NCBI GenBank assembly: GCA_034370465.1
Contig: JAXMLA010000095.1
Location: 1-12,423 of the forward strand
DNA length: 12,423 nucleotides
Reading direction: 5' to 3'
Source of the DNA: UBA2197 sp034370465
GTDB taxonomy: Bacteria; Desulfobacterota; Desulfuromonadia; Desulfuromonadales; UBA2197
Below, in pieces: positions 6,970-12,423 of the stretch (the stretch's first letter is position 1; each line of letters starts with the position of its first letter). Position numbers and translations under genes: made by a program. The notes beneath the pieces are model-generated. The model saw only the letters and a program-made list of their open reading frames with translations. It made no database searches and was not told the origin of the DNA.

Positions 6970-7719
6970 TTGAAACTTTCTGTTGTTATCCCTGTTTACA
7001 ATGAAATCAATTATATCGTCGCGGTGCTGGCGCGGGTGCAGGCGGTGAATCTGCCTGATCTCACCCTGGAGATGGTGATCGTCGATGATGCTTCACAAGA
7101 CGGGACATGTGAACTCTTAAAGGATTTGGCGGCCCGGCGCGAAGCAAATCCGGACGGGGTCGCTTTGCTCAACGAAACCACGCTGCGACTGGCGCCGTTA
7201 CGGATCGTCTTTCAGGAGGTGAATCAGGGGAAGGGGGCCGCACTGCGACGCGGCTTTAGCGAGACGACCGGCGATATCGTGCTGGTGCAGGATGCCGACT
7301 TTGAATATGACCCGGCGGAATATCCGAAACTCCTCGCCCCGATCCTTGCCGGCAAGGCTGATGTCGTCTTTGGCTCGCGCTTTGTCGGCGGCGACGCGCA
7401 TCGTGTCCTTTATTATTGGCATTCGGTCGGCAATCGGATCCTCACCCTGGCCAGCAATCTCTTTACCAATCTCAACCTCAGCGACATGGAGTGCTGCTAT
7501 AAAGTCTTTCGCCGCGACATCCTGCAGCGGTTGACCATCGAAGAGAATCGTTTCGGCATTGAGCCGGAGATTACCGCCAAGGTCGCACGCCTGCATTGCC
7601 GTATTTATGAGGTCGGGGTGAGTTATGCCGGGCGGACCTATGCCGAGGGGAAGAAGATCGGCTGGCGCGATGGCTTTCGCGCCATCTGGTGCATCCTCAA
7701 ATATAATATCTTGCGCTAA
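6970..7719 (+). CDS. Family 2 glycosyltransferase, polyprenyl-phosphate sugar synthase-like
   Basis: The GT-A fold enzyme has 249 residues from a TTG start at 6970, chosen because AGGAGG (6958-6963) lies exactly 6 nt upstream and the protein then opens MKLSVVIPVYNE, the usual start of this family. A longer in-frame version from ATG 6922 would add 16 residues before the conserved fold and bury the ribosome site inside the gene. Motifs are VIVDDASQDGT (37-46), QGKGAALRRG (86-95), the DAD metal-binding triad (108-110), FGSRFVGGD (134-142) and IEPEITAKVAR (197-207). It resembles dolichyl/undecaprenyl-phosphate mannose or glucose synthases, which load a sugar from a nucleotide onto a lipid phosphate at the cytoplasmic face; no C-terminal membrane helices are present. 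It is 23 bp upstream of the SDR gene and probably co-transcribed. Donor sugar cannot be read from sequence. It could supply the GT-C enzyme at 3445 (inference). Confidence 0.85.
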   Translation: MKLSVVIPVYNEINYIVAVLARVQAVNLPDLTLEMVIVDDASQDGTCELLKDLAARREANPDGVALLNETTLRLAPLRIVFQEVNQGKGAALRRGFSETTGDIVLVQDADFEYDPAEYPKLLAPILAGKADVVFGSRFVGGDAHRVLYYWHSVGNRILTLASNLFTNLNLSDMECCYKVFRRDILQRLTIEENRFGIEPEITAKVARLHCRIYEVGVSYAGRTYAEGKKIGWRDGFRAIWCILKYNILR

Positions 7720-7742
7720 CATTTTTTTCGGAGAAAGCAGAG

Positions 7743-8699
7743 ATGATGACAAACAAACGGATTCTCGTGACTGGCGGCGCCGGTTTTATCGGTTCGCACC
7801 TCTGCGAGCGACTCCTCGCCAGCGGCCATGACGTCCTCTGTGTCGACAACTTCTATACCGGCCGGCGGGCTAATATTGCCCATCTCCTTGCCCATCCCCA
7901 TTTCGAGGTCCAGCGTCACGATATCTGCTTCCCTCTTTATGTCGAGGTCGACCAGATCTACAACCTCGCCTGTCCGGCCTCCCCCATCCATTATCAGTTT
8001 GATCCGGTTCAGACCACCAAGGTCAGTGTCCATGGTGCCATTAATATGCTCGGCCTGGCCAAACGCGTTAAGGCCCGCATTCTTCAGGCTTCCACCAGCG
8101 AAGTTTATGGTGATCCTTTGGTCCATCCCCAGCGCGAGGATTATTGGGGAAATGTCAACCCCATCGGTCTCCGTTCCTGCTACGACGAAGGGAAGCGTTG
8201 CGCTGAGACCCTCTTTTTCGATTATTTCCGCCAGCACCGTGTCACCATCAAGGTGGCGCGGATCTTCAACACCTACGGACCGGGAATGTCCCTCCATGAC
8301 GGTCGGGTCGTCTCCAATTTTATCGTTCAGGCGCTAAAAGGGGAGCCGGTGACTCTTTATGGTGATGGCGAGCAGACCCGCTCATTCTGTTATGTCGACG
8401 ATCTCGTGGAGGGGTTGGTGCGTTTGATGGAATCTCCGGAGGATTTCACCGGGCCAGTCAATCTCGGCAATCCGGTGGAGATTACCATGCGCGATCTGGC
8501 GGCACGGATCATTTCCCTGACCCAGTCAAAATCGTTGCTGGAGTTCAAAGCATTGCCGGAGGATGATCCCCGCAAGCGTCTGCCGGAGATCACTTTGGCG
8601 CGGCAACACTTGGGCTGGGAGCCGGTAATTACTCTCGATGAAGGGCTCAGAAAGACCATTTCCCATTTTGAGGCATTAGTGCAAAACGCCAAGGGATAA
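7743..8699 (+). CDS. UDP-glucuronate decarboxylase-like (UXS) extended SDR
   Basis: This 318-residue soluble enzyme has the NAD-binding TGGAGFIGSH (10-19) and the stretch typical of UDP-xylose synthases: YNLACPASPIHYQ (73-85), NMLGLAKR (101-108), ASTSEVYGDP (116-125) with the catalytic Ser/Thr/Glu region, NPIGLRSCYDEGKR (139-152) containing YxxxK (Y147, K151), NTYGP (176-180), DGRVVSNFI (186-194) and GDGEQTRSFCYVDDLV (207-222). The reaction expected is UDP-glucuronate to UDP-xylose via a 4-keto intermediate with tightly bound NAD. After NTYGP the usual Arg-Met is Gly-Met (residue 181 is Gly), which may affect substrate binding; related sugar epimerases also have GPGM there. The first of two adjacent ATGs is used, with GGAGA about 9 nt upstream. 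It lies 23 bp behind the glycosyltransferase gene, in one operon with it, and 53 bp before the kinase gene. Confidence 0.88.
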   Translation: MMTNKRILVTGGAGFIGSHLCERLLASGHDVLCVDNFYTGRRANIAHLLAHPHFEVQRHDICFPLYVEVDQIYNLACPASPIHYQFDPVQTTKVSVHGAINMLGLAKRVKARILQASTSEVYGDPLVHPQREDYWGNVNPIGLRSCYDEGKRCAETLFFDYFRQHRVTIKVARIFNTYGPGMSLHDGRVVSNFIVQALKGEPVTLYGDGEQTRSFCYVDDLVEGLVRLMESPEDFTGPVNLGNPVEITMRDLAARIISLTQSKSLLEFKALPEDDPRKRLPEITLARQHLGWEPVITLDEGLRKTISHFEALVQNAKG

Positions 8700-8752
8700 G
8701 GTTCCCCGCGGCACCTCAAGTTCCTCCCTTTAGATGAAAGCCTTAAACGGTT

Positions 8753-10828
8753 ATGACAAAAAAATATCTGCTGATTATCCTTGGCTTTGTCCTGGTGCCA
8801 AATCTTCTGGTTTGGCTGCTGGCAGACTTGTTGCTGCTGGGCAAAGTTGAGCGCATTGAACATGAAGATGCCCTGCGGCAATTAGTCCACGTGACTTCGG
8901 TGATTGAACGTGAAGGAAACTATCTGCAACGCTGGGCAAAGGTGCGAGCTTTGCGTTTCGCAGAAGGCCTGGCCACGTCTGCCCACCCAGGTGCAGTTGT
9001 CGCAGATGTGCTGCCGGAAAAACTTCTTGAAGCAGCTGATATCAGTATTGTTTTCGTCGTCCTGCCAAGTAAGGAGGGGGCCGTGAACTTCTCTGTCGTC
9101 GGCAACCCCGGAAACCTTGATGTCTCGGAGCAGGCATTGTCAGCTTTGCGTCTGCAACTGATGCGGCCCGACCAACGGGATTCGCAAGCTGCACGATTCG
9201 GCGTCTCTTGGTATCAAGGTGCTTTTTTATCGATTGCCATCGTCCCTCTGCAAACTTCGTCGTCATTGCCGGGCTGGTTGCTGGTGGTGAGAGATCTGAA
9301 CGACGGCACTCTCGACCGCTTGCGTGACATATTGCATGCCAACATTAAAGTTGAGGGAGCCTCCCCGGAATTTTCTGTGGAGTTGTCTCTTCCTGTTGTT
9401 GAGTTTGTGGATCGCGATAATCTCCGTGTCACCGGCCTGATGCCCGGTATTCGCGGCAGTGATGCTGCCCAGGTCACCTTGTTGCTGGAGCGAGGATTTG
9501 TCAAGACGGCACGGCAGATTTTAATTTACTATCAGATTTGTTTTGCCCTGATCGGTTTGGTGATGGGGGTTGTTGTCGTCCTCTTCATAGAAATCCTTGA
9601 AAAAAAGTCACTCCGCGAGCGGGGTTTGAGTCAAAAGATCCGTGCCGATGCCGAAACGATCAAGATGGCTAACGAACGCTATCAGCTGATCTTCGACAAC
9701 GCCCCTCTCCCGATCTGGCTGGTTGATCTGGACTCCTCGTCTTGTTTTGATGTGAACCCTGCGGCCATAAGTAAGTACGGCTATTCTCGCGAAGAGTTTC
9801 TGGCGATGAATTTCTTTGCTAACTGGCTGCAAATTGAACCTCCCGGTTTAGTCGTCCACCCCGAGTCCCCGTCTGGACTCCTCGACAGTGCGGGATTGTG
9901 GCGCCATCAGTTGAAAAATGGCACGGTGATCGACGTGGAAATCATTTCCAGTCAGATGCTTTACCATGGGCGGGTTGTTCGTCTGATTATCGCTCACGAC
10001 ATCACCGAACAGCAGCAATTGCGTCAGGGGGCTGAACGGGTGGCGCGCCTGGCCGCCCTCGGGGAGTTGACCGCCGGGGTTGCTCATGAGATCAACAATC
10101 CCAATGGAATGATCCTGCGCAATCTCGATTTCGTCGGTGCGGTCCTGGCCGATTCTCTGCCGCTCCTGGCTGAACAGGCTCGCGGCGAGAATTTAAAGTT
10201 GGGCGGTCTTGATTACGATCTGGTCGCAGCCCAAATCCCGCAACTGGTCAAGGATATGCAGCGTGGTGCCGGTCATATCCGCGACATCGTGCGCGACATG
10301 AAAGATTTTGCCCGCGCTGATGAGGAAATGGCGGAAAAGAGCCCCCTTGATCTCAATGAAGCCGTTGCTGCCGCCGTGCGTCTCCTTGACGGTCATCTTC
10401 GCAAAGCCACTGATCGCTTCGAACTGCAACTGGCCGAAGTTTTACCCGTTGCCATCGGCAATACCCGTCAGATTGAGCAGGTGGTGATCAATCTGTTAAT
10501 GAATGCCTGCCAGTCATTGCCGGACCGCCAACATGGTGTGACCGTCCGGACCGGTTATGACCCGATCCAAAAGTGCATCAAGGTCGAAGTCGTTGACCAA
10601 GGCCGGGGGATCACCAGTCAGGATATGAAGAGGATCACCGACCCGTTCTTTACCACCCGCCGCGAAGAGGGCGGCACCGGGCTGGGTCTCTCGGTTTCGA
10701 CGCGCATCGCCAAACAGCATGGCGGCACTTTGAACTTCAAGTCCAAGCCGGGGGAAGGGACAATTGTGACCTTCTCCTTGCCGGTGGAAATGAGCGGGCG
10801 CCTATTTAAGAAGGAGGAAGACGCATGA
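8753..10828 (+). CDS. Membrane sensor histidine kinase with periplasmic sensor and PAS domain
   Basis: This 691-residue kinase has a membrane helix at about 5-29, an extracytoplasmic sensor region at about 30-255 (CHASE4-like by size and position, not certain), a second helix at about 257-281, a PAS domain at about 305-420 (FDNAPLPIWLVD; ending HDITEQQ), a HisKA domain with the phospho-acceptor His445 in GELTAGVAHEINNP, and a HATPase_c domain with N box VINLLMNACQSL (578-589), DQGRGI (615-620), DPFFTTR (630-636) and GTGLGL (641-646). A long spacer (about 455-505) lies between the two HisKA helices, as in a subgroup of kinases seen in deltaproteobacteria. The Shine-Dalgarno is poor. The stop overlaps the next gene's start (ATGA, 10825-10828), so the response regulator is its partner. 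The stimulus is unknown. Confidence 0.93.
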   Translation: MTKKYLLIILGFVLVPNLLVWLLADLLLLGKVERIEHEDALRQLVHVTSVIEREGNYLQRWAKVRALRFAEGLATSAHPGAVVADVLPEKLLEAADISIVFVVLPSKEGAVNFSVVGNPGNLDVSEQALSALRLQLMRPDQRDSQAARFGVSWYQGAFLSIAIVPLQTSSSLPGWLLVVRDLNDGTLDRLRDILHANIKVEGASPEFSVELSLPVVEFVDRDNLRVTGLMPGIRGSDAAQVTLLLERGFVKTARQILIYYQICFALIGLVMGVVVVLFIEILEKKSLRERGLSQKIRADAETIKMANERYQLIFDNAPLPIWLVDLDSSSCFDVNPAAISKYGYSREEFLAMNFFANWLQIEPPGLVVHPESPSGLLDSAGLWRHQLKNGTVIDVEIISSQMLYHGRVVRLIIAHDITEQQQLRQGAERVARLAALGELTAGVAHEINNPNGMILRNLDFVGAVLADSLPLLAEQARGENLKLGGLDYDLVAAQIPQLVKDMQRGAGHIRDIVRDMKDFARADEEMAEKSPLDLNEAVAAAVRLLDGHLRKATDRFELQLAEVLPVAIGNTRQIEQVVINLLMNACQSLPDRQHGVTVRTGYDPIQKCIKVEVVDQGRGITSQDMKRITDPFFTTRREEGGTGLGLSVSTRIAKQHGGTLNFKSKPGEGTIVTFSLPVEMSGRLFKKEEDA

Positions 10829-12264
10829 GCAAAACCCTTTATCCGGCTCTGCCGGTTCTGCTTGTGGACGATGAGGACGCGTTTTTGCGCAGCCTGACCA
10901 TCAGTCTCGCCCGTTATGCCGGTATCAACCACGTCATCGCTCTGAACGACCCGCGTGAAGTTCTGCCGCTGCTGCGTAAGCAGCGCATCAGTCTGGCTCT
11001 GGTCGATTACACTATGCCGCACCTCTCCGGCGAGGAGATCATCGATTTTATTTCTCGCGACTATCCCGAAGTTCCGGTGATTATCCTCACCGGCCGCGAC
11101 CAGGTCGAGACCGCGGTCAAGTGCATGAAGCTCGGCGCCTTCGATTTTTTCGTCAAGACGGTTGAGGATGAGCGGCTCATGGTCGGGATTCAGCGGGCTT
11201 TGCGGATGAGTGAACTGCAGCAGGAGAATTTGCTGCTGCAGGATGGCTATATGAAGGGGGAGTTGCATAATCCCGCCGCCTTTGCCGGCCTCGTCACCCG
11301 TTCGGAGCGTCTGCTCAAGGTCCTTAAGTACGTCGAGGCGATCTCTGCCAGTCGTCAACCGGTACTGATTACCGGTGAGAGCGGCACCGGCAAGGAGTTG
11401 GTCGCCCGCACCCTGCATCATCTTGGCAGTCCCAAAGGACCCTGGGTGGCGGTGGATGTCGCCGGACTCGATGATGACGTCTTCGCCGATACCATGTTCG
11501 GCCATGTCAAAGGCGCCTTCACCGGCGCTGAACAGCCCCGCAAGGGGCTGATCGAAGAGGCGAGCGGCGGCACGCTCTTTCTGGATGAGATCGGTGCCCT
11601 CAGTCAATCTTCACAACACAAGCTACTGCGCCTGCTGCAAGAGGGGGAATACCGTCCGGTCGGTAGCGACCGCACCCGCCGCTGCGAGGCGCGGATTGTC
11701 ACCGCCACCAACCTTGACCTCGGCCGCCTGCAGGAAGCCGGTGAATTCCGCCGCGATCTCTACTATCGGCTGCGAACTCATCATGTTCACATGCCCTCCC
11801 TGCGACAGCATCCCGAGGATATCCCCTTGCTCCTCAACCACTTCCTCGCCGAGGCGGCCAAAGAGTTCGGCAAGAACAAGCCGACTCCGCCGGCGGAGCT
11901 CGACATCCTTCTCGGCACTTATCACTTCCCCGGCAACGTCCGCGAATTGCGGGCGATGGTCTATGATGCGGTCAGCACCCACCAGACGCGCAAACTCTCC
12001 ATGGATGCTTTCAAACGGGCCATGGGGCGAGAGGAGAATCGTGAATTTGCAAAGATGATCGAGGCCGGTGTCGAAGCGGCGCAGGGGGACAAGGCGGTGG
12101 AATTCCCTGGAGAGTTGCCGAGTCTTCGCGATCTGGCTAATCAGTTGATCGCCGAAGCTTCGCGTCGCGCCGGCGGCAACCAGTCGATTATGGCCGGCAT
12201 GCTCGGGATCTCGCGACCAGCGCTGAATAAGCGGCTCAAGAATCTTGAGGGGGATGATCTTTGA
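10825..12264 (+). CDS. NtrC-family sigma-54-dependent response regulator
   Basis: The 479-residue protein has a receiver domain (about 9-125) with acidic pair D15/D16, phospho-acceptor Asp61 in LALVDYTMP, Thr89 and Lys111. An AAA+ sigma-54 interaction domain (about 155-385) shows Walker A GESGTGKE (184-191), the sigma-54 contact loop GAFTGA (230-235), Walker B GGTLFLDEIG (248-257), an arginine-finger region FRRDLYYRL (308-316) and sensor II FPGNVREL (368-375). A Fis-type helix-turn-helix lies at about 434-474 (GNQSIMAGMLGISRPALNKRL). All key residues are present, so it should be an active enhancer-binding activator of sigma-54 RNA polymerase. Translation starts within the ATGA overlap with the kinase stop, with AAGGAGG (10811-10817) just upstream, indicating coupled synthesis. 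No convincing sigma-54 promoter is visible in the intergenic gaps of this window, so its target is probably elsewhere. Confidence 0.95.
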   Translation: MSKTLYPALPVLLVDDEDAFLRSLTISLARYAGINHVIALNDPREVLPLLRKQRISLALVDYTMPHLSGEEIIDFISRDYPEVPVIILTGRDQVETAVKCMKLGAFDFFVKTVEDERLMVGIQRALRMSELQQENLLLQDGYMKGELHNPAAFAGLVTRSERLLKVLKYVEAISASRQPVLITGESGTGKELVARTLHHLGSPKGPWVAVDVAGLDDDVFADTMFGHVKGAFTGAEQPRKGLIEEASGGTLFLDEIGALSQSSQHKLLRLLQEGEYRPVGSDRTRRCEARIVTATNLDLGRLQEAGEFRRDLYYRLRTHHVHMPSLRQHPEDIPLLLNHFLAEAAKEFGKNKPTPPAELDILLGTYHFPGNVRELRAMVYDAVSTHQTRKLSMDAFKRAMGREENREFAKMIEAGVEAAQGDKAVEFPGELPSLRDLANQLIAEASRRAGGNQSIMAGMLGISRPALNKRLKNLEGDDL

Positions 12265-12290
12265 GAAACGCCCCGCTGGGTTACCGCCTG

Positions 12291-12339
12291 CCGCAATCTG
12301 CCTCTGTCACCGTGACGGACGCAGATTGCGGTTTTTTTT
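12291..12339 (+). terminator. Rho-independent terminator of the two-component operon
   Basis: CCGCAATCTGC (12291-12301) pairs perfectly with GCAGATTGCGG (12321-12331), and a shorter inner stem (12303-12309 with 12313-12319) extends it past one mismatch. Eight T residues (12332-12339) follow at once. It lies 27 nt after the regulator's stop. Confidence 0.93.
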
Positions 12340-12388
12340 GTCCTAACCGTGAGCATGAGCCTCTCTCTCTCACCAAACCCTGCCAATA

Positions 12389-12418
12389 GCCAGTCCGACC
12401 GTTAGAACTCGCCAGTCC
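12389..12418. repeat. Direct repeat GCCAGTCC, two copies 22 bp apart
   Basis: GCCAGTCC occurs at 12389-12396 and 12411-12418, a start-to-start distance of 22 bp, about two helical turns. This could be a tandem protein-binding site for a gene beyond the window edge, but eight bases is short enough for chance. Confidence 0.2.
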
Positions 12419-12423
12419 CACAC

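Noticed and set aside
7198..8297. Minus-strand ORFs opposite the GT2 and UXS genes
   Set aside because: Both sit opposite strongly conserved enzyme genes and have no family features of their own.
12278..12292. GG-N10-GC spacing (TGG...TGC) resembling a sigma-54 promoter just after the regulator gene
   Set aside because: It lacks the rest of the TGGCAC-N5-TTGC consensus, overlaps the terminator and has no gene in position downstream.
1..12423. CRISPR arrays, tRNA/rRNA genes, IS elements, attachment sites
   Set aside because: No regularly spaced repeats, cloverleaf-like sequence, transposase motif or terminal inverted repeats were seen on reading both strands.

Overview
The window looks like chromosomal DNA from a Desulfuromonadales-type bacterium (Geobacter/Desulfuromonas relatives). 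This rests on a very large Ser/Thr/Asn/Gly-rich multiheme c-type cytochrome of the Geobacter CxxxxCH...CxxCH domain class, moderately GC-rich coding sequence, and a PAS histidine kinase paired with an NtrC-type regulator of a style common in that group. The assignment is inferred from protein character only; there is no rRNA or tRNA marker here.

Layout. (1) 1-3180, +: the 3' part of a multiheme cytochrome gene whose 5' end lies outside the window. At least 16 haem-attachment motifs are visible, the first part organised as a repeating three-haem unit. (2) 3181-3444: a short but unusually structured gap. It holds a 13-bp perfect hairpin, then a 17-codon ORF with an ideal Shine-Dalgarno sequence (peptide MKYNKPKVVGSGSVHPC), then a strong GAAA-loop Rho-independent terminator. 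This tiny gene is the most interesting item in the window. (3) 3445-5412, +: a polytopic membrane GT-C glycosyltransferase with a TPR tail, resembling TMTC/protein O-mannosyltransferase proteins. (4) 5424-6845, -: a lipoprotein with a possible degenerate arginase-fold domain, TPRs and a Pro/Gln-rich tail, convergent with gene 3. (5) 6846-6969: a divergent intergenic region with a plausible sigma-70 promoter for the lipoprotein and a 13-bp inverted repeat in its spacer. (6) 6970-8699, +: a two-gene unit of a polyprenyl-phosphate-sugar-synthase-like family 2 glycosyltransferase (TTG start) and a UDP-glucuronate decarboxylase-like SDR. (7) 8753-12264, +: a translationally coupled two-component pair, a membrane PAS histidine kinase and a sigma-54-dependent response regulator, ended by a strong terminator at 12291-12339. 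(8) 12340-12423: no gene seen.

How they may fit together. The cytochrome and tiny peptide appear to share a transcript. The GT-C enzyme, the family 2 glycosyltransferase and the nucleotide-sugar decarboxylase form a plausible sugar-activation and transfer set acting at the inner membrane, possibly glycosylating an exported protein such as the Thr/Ser-rich cytochrome. That link is inference from proximity and family biochemistry. The kinase/regulator pair is a local sensory module with no target promoter identifiable here.
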